Assembly (NCBI GenBank): GCA_022385805.1
Contig: MU277701.1
Location: forward strand, 195,122-259,121
Source: Pilatotrama ljubarskyi
Taxonomy: Eukaryota > Basidiomycota > Agaricomycetes > Polyporales > Polyporaceae
DNA: 64,000 bases
Reading direction: 5' to 3'
Shown here: one piece after another, positions 1-11,160 of the stretch
Numbering within the stretch: position 1 is the stretch's first letter
Layout of the letters: each line of letters opens with the position of its first letter
Program-made: the position numbers and the translations under genes
Notes under the pieces: generated by a model
Databases searched by the model: none
Told to the model about the DNA's origin: nothing
Seen by the model: the letters and a program-made list of their open reading frames with translations, nothing else

Positions 1-400
1 CGGAAGCCGAGTTTGACAATCTGTCAAAGCAGAACGTCGAGCGTTGGGTGTCGGCGCACATCATACCGGTATGTTGTGCTTCGAGTTCGCGCTGCGGCGT
101 ACTGACGGCGCCCCGCTGGAAGGCATCACCCATCTCATTGGCCGCCCCCGAGGGACATCAGACGCTACTCGATGGAAAGAATGTGACCTTTACGCTAGTG
201 GACGGCGACACGGACGCACCGGAATGGGCCCGCATGCTCCTCGACGGCACAGTGCGCTTGACTGCTATGAAGGAGGTGAGGATCGTCTCTCAACGTATCC
301 AGCACCCGGTATCGATCAGCTTCCACCATACTCATACGTTCCTGCCCAGGCTTCAAATGGTATCCTGTACATTTTGGACGGTACGGTTATCCTAGATTAA
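1..400 (+). CDS. Fasciclin (FAS1)-domain protein, 3' end only
   Basis: The gene enters from the left edge; only the C-terminal part of a FAS1 domain is inside. Three exons can be read: 3-68 (ends SAHIIP), 123-275 (SLAAPEGHQTLLDGK, then WARMLLDG and LTAMKE) and 350-400 (NGILYILDGTVILD, stop TAA 398-400). The introns, 69-122 and 276-349, both have GT-AG ends and keep phase 0. The block HIIP...TLLDGK...VTF...MKEA-NG-LY-DGTV is the usual end of basidiomycete FAS1 domains, where the protein is normally secreted or GPI-anchored and thought to act in cell-surface adhesion. The N-terminus, signal peptide and any other FAS1 repeats lie outside. Substrate and role cannot be told from this piece. The family call is secure; the exact first intron boundary is less so. 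Confidence 0.8.
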
Positions 401-3400
401 GCTTGGAATTCCCTTTCTACAATACTCGTTGTATCGCTACCTGTAAGAATACCGTCTCCAACCACGTCCCGGGAGCTCGACTGAACGTTAGACTCGATGA
501 CGCGCCACCTGGTCGATGTTCACCGGAAGTGTTCTGACACAAGCTACGATGCCTTCTTCACGTCCATCGGCATTGAAGCCACGTACGAGTGGCTCCTGAC
601 GGTGAGTGCCTGTCTATCCCGCATCCGAGAAGAGCGGATGACAGTGACAGAGAATTACACAGAAACTTCAAGCTCGGATCTGTACTATGCACGATTGCCC
701 TCATGAATCGGGCCCCGGACACGGCATGATATTCGTCGCGGTATCGTCGTATAGAGTAGCTTGTTGAATTCCGGCCTCGCAGCTACACTGGCGCTGCGTG
801 GCACGTTCACCTGGTGACTTTGCGACAAGGCGACCGCATGCAGGGGCGCGAGGTGCTTGCTTGTTCGCAATGTGTCCAACCCGCCAACCTCACAAGCACT
901 ATGACGACAATGGACATATCTCCGCACTTCTGACTGATTCTCTTGTCGAAAATTTGTCGCGATGGCCTGTGGCGATGGTCTACGCCCTACGATAGCCGCA
1001 GGCACCAGAAGTGCTTCGACCTCTTCTGCCGCTAGAGAAGTGCGAAGCAGCCGTAGAAACGGTGCGTCGCCCAATGAGATCTGACGTCATTTGCTATTGG
1101 CTGACAGACCGCGCTAGCGGGCGTTGACACGGTGCCGAATATTGCAGCGACGATCCAATCGCTTTGCTGCTTCTGTGCATTCCTGAGCCAGCCTGCGCAG
1201 GTGCTGCACGTGCAGTACTCCGAGTACTGCTCTGCGAACTATGTATGGTGTCCTCCTTTCGGGGTCTTCTTTGCTCGACATTGTTGCTGCGGCCGCCGCA
1301 GGATCACATGCAGAAGTTGGCCCACCTGTCCGCAACAAGCCCCTAGCGCATCTACATGTCTTGGCTGGCCATCGTCTTGGGCCAGGTTTCTCGCGACGTT
1401 CGCCTCGCTAGACAACTGTACAGGAATGGGTGCAATCGTCGACCGAAATTCAGGATGCAAGTTTCTCCAGTCGCAGATAAACCCGTCTCTGCAACGAGGC
1501 CCTGCGTTCTGCACGAATCACGGCACTAGAACCTGCTTCGGCATCACGGCGGGCCTCACCCCACATCGACTCCCACAGGGCCACTCTTCGCAGGTGTGGA
1601 CCCTTCCATCGTTCTCTCATGGTGACGGTTCTTTGGCAGTTGACAAACCGGGGAACTTGCCAGGTTCACCACCGTCCGCCACGCTGCGTGCCGCGTCCGG
1701 TAAATGTGTCCAACTCTGTATTGAGAGCGGGTGAAGTGCGGCGCGCCACTGCACGGCCAGCCCGTGCACATTCCGCTATGGGAATACAGCACCAGCTGCG
1801 CGGTATGTCTCTTTTCTTGGCTCGCGCCCTAGATCAACAAGTTGACATCTCGCCTCGCGACTGCTCCGACTCGGACTTCGCGCGAATGTGTTGATATGGT
1901 GCAGTCATTGAGACGTATCCTGCTCAGATCAACTGACTGGAGGGGCGAATTCGTTCGTCCGCAATCCGTTCGTCTCCAGGGGCTGCGACGACGTTTGTGC
2001 ATGTGGGGGTACCGTTGCCAATGCCCAAAGCGGTATACGAGGTATGTCGACCACGGACAACGGCAGCTCTAAGTCCCGCTGAATTAGCCCGGACTACGCT
2101 TGTGATGGCCAAGCACTTGTAGGCACCCGACCTTCTGCTGACTCACCGCCCATCGCGCATATGCATTACATCTACGTAGGACGATATGGGTTGAACTCAC
2201 AAGCAATCGACCGTTGGACCTATTCAGTTTCCTGGCGATCTAATCATCCTTCGCCCCAGATCTCGTCGTGCATGCGCATCTTCGTCTTCTCGCCGCCTTC
2301 TGTTCGAGCTGGTTCTCTTGCCGCACCTTCCTGGGACGTATCTTCACTGCCGGCCCATGCAATGCGCGACACATGAAGCACGGCCTGCGCAAGGGTCGTT
2401 CGCTATCATCCCGCTAGTGCCCCAAAGGCCTGTTGCTGGGTCTTACACCGAAGGGTTACGCTATCGGCGCGGCGTCAGTCATGATCCCGTCATACCGCCC
2501 CATGTCCGGAGCGCAATCATCTGGCCTTGAGGCTTAACCCGTTTGAGAGGCCATAGCGTTTGTCAGTGACAGCTTGTCGTGCGAACGGTCGCCTGCCTTG
2601 GTACGCCAAAATAGCTATCCTTGTCCAGACCTTCTCATGTGGACCAGGGCTGTGCCCCACACGAGTCTAACCATAACGTTCCGTTTGGCTTAGGGCTAGC
2701 TGCGGTGGAGACGCCCCGGCATTACGATGCTGACTGCCTACAGGCACGCTGCAGCATCGGACTGGGGTTGAAGACTTAATGCTGCGCATCCTAAGGCGTA
2801 GATATCCCTTGTGGCGCAACGTCAGGAAGAAGGGGCATCATGCCACATTTTTGTGTGGGCGCCGCATTCAGAGCGCCCGGGAGCTGTTCATCCCATATCG
2901 AAGCCACACTAAGGTGCGTCTGCAAAACCCTCCGAGTTCACGGATCAACATTTTTACTCCACAAAGGAGGGACATCGTGATCCCAGGATTAGAGGAGGCA
3001 CGGCGGCACCCGTGGGCATACATCCATTCCGACAAACAATACGCCGGAAGGAGATGTATGTTTTCCTCCAGCTAATCGTGGCCGGCAAAACTCCGCGCAA
3101 AAGTCGCTCAGCGGAGAGTCGCGGACATGGCTCCTCGGAGGAACTGGCCCCACAGACGTCTCCCATCGCGCTGCCGTTGTGCAATTGACGCGACTTCGGC
3201 CAGGCACCTTCAGGGGCACATCTCTAGGACGGAAAGCCGGCGCCCATAATTGTCAGTCGGGCAGGTTCGACAGGATCACGCTGCGGCGAACCGCTGGAGA
3301 AAGAAAGCGGCCGTGGAGGGTACCATCGTGATGAGAGCACGCACTCACGCTAGTACTCCCACCAACGCCACTGGTGTCACCGCTGCCCTCTTCTCGTCTG

Positions 3401-6400
3401 CACGTCTACAAATTCGCGCACAGTTTGCATCCGCAGAGAAGACGCACTGTGAGTATCCGGTGGTCTTTCAATGAGTAGTTAATGACGTGCTAGGGTACTC
3501 AAAAGAGAAGGAGCTCATGATGATGGTGGCCCTGCCAACGTTTCGAGGTGTGTTTCGATTTCTGTCGTAATTGCGTGCGGAGTTGAAGTCCACCTTCGCA
3601 GAGTGGTCACGTTCGCACGCGGTGTGTACTACGATTGCCCCGAATGGAAGAGAAAGTACCGTATCCGCCAGCCGTGTGGTGGCGCACACGCTACTCACAT
3701 GCGGCAAAGGCCTTCATCCGCTTCTCTCATCCTCTGCGCGACGATACCATTGCCCCTCAAAGGTGAACGCGTGTCGGAGATGGTCCTGCGCATCCGAGGG
3801 TATGGGAGCACGACGTGCCGGGAGAGTCGACTAGCTCGCTACCCGAATGAGACTTTCTCCAGATTTCTTCACACCTTTTAGCAACACATACGGCGTCATG
3901 TTCTCTCCGGACGCAGCTGACTGCAACCGCCTCGCCCAGCCGAACACCCTCAAGGAACATACGAACGTTCCAGGCCGTCCCACGCATCTGCTTACACGAC
4001 ACATAGGCGACGCCACCACGGTGGTCCACGGTCCACGGTTCTCTCCTCCCCGTCACGTCCGAAATGAAAGCGCATGTGCCCTCGAAGCACCGCTGCGCCA
4101 TGCAAGAGGGCGAACAGAAAGCACAGAACGCAAGCCGTGGCACTCGCCAATCGCGAAGTCGCCCTCAGCTGGTCTCGCGCCCTGGCGCCCACTGTCGCCT
4201 CCCGGAAGGCAGCCGGACTCGAAACGGCGCATGAGGCTCCCAGAGGGCGCATCTGTGCAGGCTGGATCTGCTCACGCGGAAGCACGATCACCGTGCGCTG
4301 CCGGTGGGGAAGCTGGAAGCCTCGGACGAGGCCGGCCCCGTCGATCAGGGTCGTGCTGCCCGAAAGAGTCGTGTACGTCGGCTCACTCGCGCACTTCGAC
4401 GCGCGCGAAGCACCTCAGCCCGGTGTGGCCTGTCCTCAGACGCGTTCTGCCTCGAACGACTCGAACGCAGCGCGGTAGACCGCAGCTGATCACCTCGCGC
4501 GCTGCTGACGTGCGCGTCCGGTCCGAGCGGAGACGCGCCGGTCCACAGATGCCCGAGCGTGCAGGGACGTGTCGCGTACCTGCGCTGAGACGCGTCCGAC
4601 GCGTCCTGGCAGCGAAGGTTGCGATTTGAATGAGACATCTGCTCGCAGACGCGCATGCGGCCTTGCAATTGGCTTCCGAGCAGGGGCGTGACCGAGGCTT
4701 AGGGACGCCAGGGGCACGCACGACTAGGGAAGAACGAAGAACGGACGCATGCTTGCAGGGTATAATGTATCGCAGAGACAGCGCGCCCGATAGCGCGTTC
4801 TGAGAAGAGGAAGGCGCAGAGGGGCGGCGAAGTCAGGAGGCAAGGGGGGTTCGCGCCTTCGCCCGACTGGAACGCGGACTCGAAGCTTTGCTCGCCCGAG
4901 GCTAGAAGACGCACGCCCCTCTTCGCGCGACGAATGCAGACGACGTCGCGGCCGCTGCCTCGGTGCACGTTCTCTGACGAACGCGCTGTCTCGCTCAGCG
5001 GGTTTCGGCTACGGACACTTCTCGTGGCTGCAGCTTTCCCTCACGGAGGTAGATCATGAGCAATCGGATTGGTCATGGGTCCGGGATGCTCGATTGAACG
5101 TTATCTGCATTCAGGCGTGCCACCAGATCGCGGCGGGGCATGGCGGCCTCTCCGACAATCTGTTTCAGAGTTAACGCGAGGATAACGCATATCGGACAGG
5201 ACGGCAACTCAGGCGGGGCCATTTCGTCGGCGAAAGGCTATTAGTTAGTTTGTCCGTGCTCTATCTGCCCGAATGACTACTAACTGCGCGGCGCGGAGCG
5301 CGGTGGGGCTGTCCGGTCGACGTCTTCGCAGTCATACGCGCATTGCGCATGGGAGGGCGGCATAGGAGGCTTGCAGGCCCCCGCGCAGAGCTTGACACGG
5401 GCGCGATGCCTCCTGAGTGGCTCTGCACAGGCATAGGCTGGCCAAATACGTCCCATGGAGCGTCCCCCTCTATTCCGCTTGCGCCGATTGGCCACAGCGA
5501 CTCATGCGGAAGAGAGAAGGGGCGGCAGAGAAGAGAAGGCGTACGTCTAGGCCGAGGGGAGAACGGTCAAGTGATCTGCGCTGACGCGGTCACGCCGATG
5601 CCTTCTCCAGCTCTCCCCTTGTGGGGCATGTTGTCAGAGTGGACATCCTCGTCCAATCCGCGCCATGCCTCTTGCGGGGCACGGAAAAGCCGACTTGTAG
5701 TCGAAGTCGAAGCCGGCTCGTTTTCGACAGCACAGCTCTGCAAAGAAAACAAAGGAGGTGCGGGGCACCCGTATACGTAAGGCAGATGTGGGGAAAGGCG
5801 GACTTGGAGGGCGTACCTGCATCTAGCGCGTCCGATACGCGTTCATCCTGCGCGACAGCGCGAGTGGCACGTCGTGCACTACGAGCGCGTCCTCGGGAGT
5901 CCGGGCCCGAGTATGAGTATGTATGTACTCGATCGTGTCGAGCGTTCCAGCAGAACGTGCCACCGGCCGTCATTATGAAGTGCACGACACATACCGCGAC
6001 GTCCTCACGTCTGCAGCCCGATCGCGCGTGGGACCGGGGCTGGGTGCTCGTCGAGTAGTGAGTAAAATCGAGATCAGGTCCACCACGCCTGTTTCCGAGC
6101 CTGAGTGGCGGGGGAGAAGAAGTATGTTTGTACGTACGCGTCGCTCGGTGATAGAGCTCTCACGTCCCGCGACTCGCGCTAGTGCGGCCCACTGCCGCTT
6201 GCGTACCTGACTGGACGGGGATCTATTAGCAGAAACGGCTTGCCTCGCACCGGCTTCCTCGGAGTGGCACGCAGGGCCTCAAGCACACCTCCGAGGTTGC
6301 GACCTGCTTCGCCGTCTGGTAGAGTCGGACGCCCCATGCATGCCCGACCACCCCACAGCCCGATTGAACGCGGCTGTGTGATCTCACTGGCAGGGCCGAT

Positions 6401-6660
6401 GAGCGATCTCGCGCGGCACAAAGAGTCCGCCCGCCGGCCCAAGCCATAAGTACCGTCTACTGAACGCCTCGGCTCTGCGGCAGCGGCGGCATCGCGATTG
6501 TTGTGCTTTTCCTTGGCTTTCGACCTGGCTCGGCTGGCGCGTAAAGCAGCACCCGCAGTCTGCACGGGCTGATGGGTCGACGGGTCACGACAGCAGCGAG
6601 CCTCGAGGCTACCGCGAGCCTGCCAAACTGATGTGGGAGCAAAGAGTCACGACGCCTCTG
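401..6660. other. Gene-poor stretch, no supported gene
   Basis: Reading frames on both strands are short, arginine/proline-rich and show no domain. The best candidate is a two-exon frame on the + strand at 497-767 (ATG 497, a GT-AG intron of about 60 nt starting near 601, stop 765-767). It gives a short peptide with no recognised motif, and such a model is easily produced by chance. Bases 4,300-5,000 are strongly CG-rich with many CGCG and ACGCGT words. No terminal repeats, reverse transcriptase, integrase or transposase motifs were recognised. Confidence 0.5.
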
Positions 6661-9640
6661 GCATCATCGCTCATCGACATCACTCGGGCAGCATGCAGCT
6701 GCGCGTGACCTGGACGAGCGATACACGCAACGTCTGAACTCTGAACGTTCGGAGCGCGCACGCACGGGACGTCGGCCTGGGGGATCCACCTTGGGCACTC
6801 GCGCCGGGCAACGAGGCGCTGCAGCTGATGCGGTCAGCTGGCCGGGCAAGGCGGAAGAGCGAGAAAGAAGGTGGAGGCTGGCCGGGAGGAGGGTTCGGAG
6901 GAAGGCGAGCGGACGCCGGCGGCGGCCTGTGCATGGACGCCGGATTGATGGCAAGATGGATAGAGTGGATAGACGAGCGGGCGCGCGGACGGACGGGGGA
7001 ACGGGATGGGATGGGAACGCCTGAGAACCTCGCGTCAGCGTCGGAGCGGAGACAGGATGATCTGCACTCGCGGATGGAAGGGCTGGCGCTGGTAGGACGA
7101 TGGTACCTCCGAGATGGATTGCACGGGCGGATAGGATCGGGACGGGATAGGTACCTGGGATGGATGAGACGGATGGACAGGGCACGGGACGCGGGGAGCG
7201 ATAGCGCTAGCCGCACATGCGTCCGCTGCGTGTCGTACAGTAGCACTGCGCGAGCACTCCGCCAGCCCTCGCCGGAGACGGGAACGCACGATCCTGTGCG
7301 GGCGTCGATTCATGTTGTATCATCACCCGCGTCCTCATCAGCAGCAGTGTCAGCCCGTCTGCTCCCGGAGACAAAGAGAACGTGTAATACAAGCCTGCGG
7401 TGCGCGAGAGATACCCCGGAGCGCAGGCCCGAAATAGTTATCTGGAAGGTGTCCGAAGATGCGCATGCGGATTCGATGGGCATGGGCCAGGGTATTGGCC
7501 ACAGGCGTGCGTGCACTTACTTGCCACCAAGAAGGCGAGAATTCGTGAAGCGACCTGTATACCCGGAGACGACTTATCCGCCGTCCGGAGGCCTGGGGGC
7601 TCACGCTGCTGAGGTTCTCTTCGACTCTGCGATCTTCGATTCACGCGTCGCGCAGGCACGCGGTGCGGGGTGGGTGAACGATGATGTCGAAAGCGACGCA
7701 TGAGCTGCACCGGCAGCCCTGCGCGACATCGCGCGTCCGATATCGTGCAGTACAATCCCGGACGATGTAACGGTTAAGTGGAAGTGGAACAACGGACCGG
7801 AGGTGCTCAAGCGAGCGGAACACAATTAAGGTCACATTCGCGAATGACAGAAAGAGACGTCGCGTCGGCCGGGTGGCTCAACTGTCTCCGAGGAGAGAGA
7901 TGGATGAGATTGCAACGTCTGGTGGTGGCAATTGTTATGACGACGTGCGCGGCATCACATGTCCAGCAGCGACCACAAAGACTCGGATGCCGGACGAGCG
8001 CGGGACAGCTGCGCGCGCGCCGAGTGGGCCTTCAACGGAGTGCATCGCCCAGAGGCGGTTCAGAGAGAGAGAATTTTCGCGGCGGGCGGTGCTCATGATA
8101 GGTCAGAGCTTATCGATGGGGCGATGGGTGGTGATCCGGTCTCTCTCGAGAGGACGGAGGACCATCATCAGGTGCTGGTGCGGCGTGCACTAGACTGAAT
8201 TCGCGCAGGAGGCGAGGAGGTGGGGGAGGGGGACTGAATTGCCAACTGCCAGCTGGCAGGGAGGCAAGGTACGAACAGCTGCTGAGGGGTGGAGACGCGC
8301 GGACAGGGCGAGTGCCATTGAATCCCAGGAAGCTGACGGTGGCTCGAGGAAGGAGGAAGGGCGAGTGCCGCATTCATCGGAGCGGATCGACTTCGCACGG
8401 CACGCGGAGGAGAGGAAGAGAATGGAGGCGGATGGGAGCGCAGGGCACGAGAACGCGAAGGCTGCGATCGGTGGGAGCGCGTCGACGACTCTCTGCGCGT
8501 GTCCGCTGCTGCTGCTCGGCCTTGACGCGTCGCTGCGAAATGCGGGGAAACAGAGTCTGCGTCATGATAGCGTTATCCCCCGCCCGCGGCCCTGATGCTC
8601 GCAAAGATAAGATCGCACCCATCTCTCCCGCTCGTCCGTCGCACCCACGCGACGCACAGAACGTTCTGCCGAACACGGCTCGCACCAATCCCATGCACGC
8701 GCCCGCACACATTCGAGTCGGGTGGTTCACAAAGCAATTCGATTACAGCAGAGGCACCGGCGCGAGACAGACACTCGGCCTCGGGCTGGTGCGTCGGTGT
8801 GCGACAGAATACAAGACAGTTGATGATGACGATGATGAGGGGGTATGTACAACCGAATAGCAGCTCTCCTCCAGCGTCTCCTTCTCCCTCCTTCCGTCCG
8901 ACTCCATTAGGGATATTCCTCGTACAGCGCTGCTTCGGGAACTTGAGAATACTTGAGCGATCGAGAAACGAATAGGAGCATGAAGCTCGGCATGCTATAC
9001 GGTGGTGGTGATACAAGGTTGCGATGATGATCGAGGTTGCGACAGCAATGATCGAGTAGAGTAAAGGAGAGCTGAGGAAGGGCGCGTCAGCATTCCGACA
9101 GGGCGGCGCGGCGGAACGGAGGACCGCCGGAGATGGGCGAACACGGGGAATGGAGAGCGACGGGGGGAGACTCACATGGAAGAACGACGAACAGACGACT
9201 ATGATACACACGGGCGGGGCGCGTTTACTTGAACGGGCACGTAGGCGCATGGGCACCGCGCCAGCCACAGTGGCAGCACTGCGGAGAGGAGGCCGCGAGG
9301 AGGCAGGGCTCGGACTCCGCGAGGGAGGAGCAGGCGGCGGCGGAGGAGGGCGCGGTGGTGGATGGGGCGTGCGCGGACGCGTGCGGATGTGATGGGGACG
9401 CGACGGAGCGCGCGGGGGTGAGGATCGCGGAAGAGTGCGAGTGCATGGTGAGCGGGTGGTAGTGGCTGCAAGGGGTGGCGGAGCGGAGAGGGCTAGTGGG
9501 TCGGGATGAGAGTGCAGAGGATGCGGAGGATGTGCGAGCGGCGGAGGGTGAGATGCGATGCGGCTGCGAGCAGGGGACGGGTTGGTGAGGGGAGACGGCG
9601 GAGGACTCCACCTTTTATGCAGTCCCGTCCTTGGCCTCAC
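6661..9640. other. Purine-rich (+ strand) non-coding stretch
   Basis: The + strand is visibly rich in G and A, with imperfect GGAT/GGAC/GGGA runs at about 6,850-7,180 and GAGG/GCGG runs at 8,200-8,480 and 9,080-9,610. Long open frames on both strands here are low-complexity products of this composition: proline/serine/arginine on the - strand, glycine/arginine on the + strand. No domain is visible. A GTAAGT donor on the - strand near 7,519 could belong to an unrecognised gene, but no convincing exon chain was found. Confidence 0.45.
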
Positions 9641-11160
9641 ATTCCGCTCGTCCGGCAGGGCGACGAGCGTTTAGCAACCCTCTCAATACCCGCCCAGAAA
9701 GGAAATAGCACGAAGGGGCACGTCACTTGGCAGCCCGAATCGGCATGTCGCGCACAATCCGAAAATAACAAAAATAAGTAGATAATGGGCGATGGGATCG
9801 GGCCGCCATCGACGGCCGAAACGGGCTAAGACAAAACACGATCGGAGCACTACGCTAGGCCCGGAATGGCATCCGGCCACAGCGGCTCAGCGTTGCTCGC
9901 CGCGACGCGTCCGCAGACGCAGACGCAGCCAACAGCCCCGTCCGAGTCGAGTCAGCCATCTCCTTGTCTTTTGTTCTCAGCAATCCAGCTACACATCCTC
10001 GCGTCCTCCACAGCAGCCATGGCTCTCGCTTATTCACACACGTTCACACACCGCCGTGGCTGCAGCCCCGGCTGCCTGATCACCCGTCCCGTGCCACTCG
10101 CGTCGACTCCTTTGTGTCCTCGCGCCCTTGGCCCGTTATCCGCCTCCCGGACCGCCCCGTCTGCCTCGAATTTCCCGGCCATGTTTCCCTTTGTGGCTTT
10201 TGTCTCCTCGATCGAGCAACAAAGCCCATGTACGCTATTCTGTCACAATACACCGCACGCACGCTTCATCGTTTATTCGTGGCTGTCGCGACGTCACGCT
10301 CAAGACAGCAACAACGGCCAAGGCTCGGGTCGATCGACCTGAACATGACCACAACGAGTGCCATCGCTCATTTAGCCACACGTCCCGTTCCGGAGGAGCA
10401 TTGTGGCGCCGAGCTCGACGTCGTCCCCCGTGCGCTCAGACCGGTGCCCACGCTGCTCGCGACGTCGCGAAGGCTGCGCCCGTCACGCAAGTCGTCTCCT
10501 GGCCACTTGCACCGTCAGCTTCTCTCGCCTTCACCCGGACGTGGACGTGGCTGCGAATTCCGACCGCACGCAGCCTCTATAGGACCCCGTATGCCTGTTT
10601 CCCCGATGCGACGCCTCGCTCGGGTCGATCGACGCTTCTGTCACCTCTGCTCTCGCTCTCTGCTCGTCTTCTTTGCTACGGAGCGGCCACGGACGCCGCA
10701 CCTGGGGCTCTCCAGGCTCTGCCCGCTGTGGTCTCGTTCGCTGGCCGCTCTTCTCTGCCGCTCGCCACCACCACGCAAGACGCTTCCGTGAGCTCATCTC
10801 TGCACTGCCGACGCCCTCGGCGTAATCTGCGTTATCCCGGCGGCACAGGTCCCCATGCACGGGCCCGAGCACCGGGGCGCGTTCCGAGCGCGCAAGAACG
10901 CGTCCGCGCGGTCCTCCTCGACGACACGGCAGCAGCGCGTCGCTGCATTGCTCTCTTCGTATACGCCGGGCCACTCAATGCACGCTTCGCAGCTTGTTCA
11001 CGGTATTTACGCGCGCCTCGTCTCCATCCCGACGCAGGCCAGAAGGGCCCCACGACGCCTCGCCCGCTCTCGGCCCTTCCGTGGAGCGGCATCGAACCCG
11101 CGAACTCTCTCGCGGGCGTGGTGCGTTTACCTCAGGCCAGCGTGCAGAGCTCAGGCTCGG
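9641..11160. other. AT-richer switch point, then pyrimidine-rich (+ strand) stretch
   Basis: Bases about 9,690-9,860 include a short A-rich run (near 9,760-9,785). From about 9,900 to 10,800 the + strand becomes rich in C and T, the mirror image of the G/A-rich stretch to the left. CT-rich runs on the coding strand are common upstream of fungal transcription starts, so a divergent promoter is possible, but no gene was recognised on either side. Open frames here are arginine/serine/proline-rich and not supported. Confidence 0.4.

Noticed and set aside
497..767. Two-exon mini-gene with a GTGAGT...ACACAG intron
   Set aside because: Only one junction supports it and the peptide has no known motif; chance models like this are expected.
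3847..4629. 260-residue open frame on the + strand
   Set aside because: Overlaps several long frames on both strands in a CG-rich stretch; no recognisable protein features.
6828..7703. 291-residue open frame on the + strand
   Set aside because: Starts in GGAT/GGAC near-repeats, Gly/Arg/Asp-rich, no family resemblance.
8573..9640. 355-residue open frame on the - strand
   Set aside because: Low-complexity Pro/Ser/His/Arg product of a GA/CT-skewed region; no domain, and its extent is explained by base composition.
11085..11110. tRNA B-box-like GGTTCGATGCC on the - strand
   Set aside because: The flanking bases give only two pairs of the T-stem and no acceptor or anticodon arm could be fitted.
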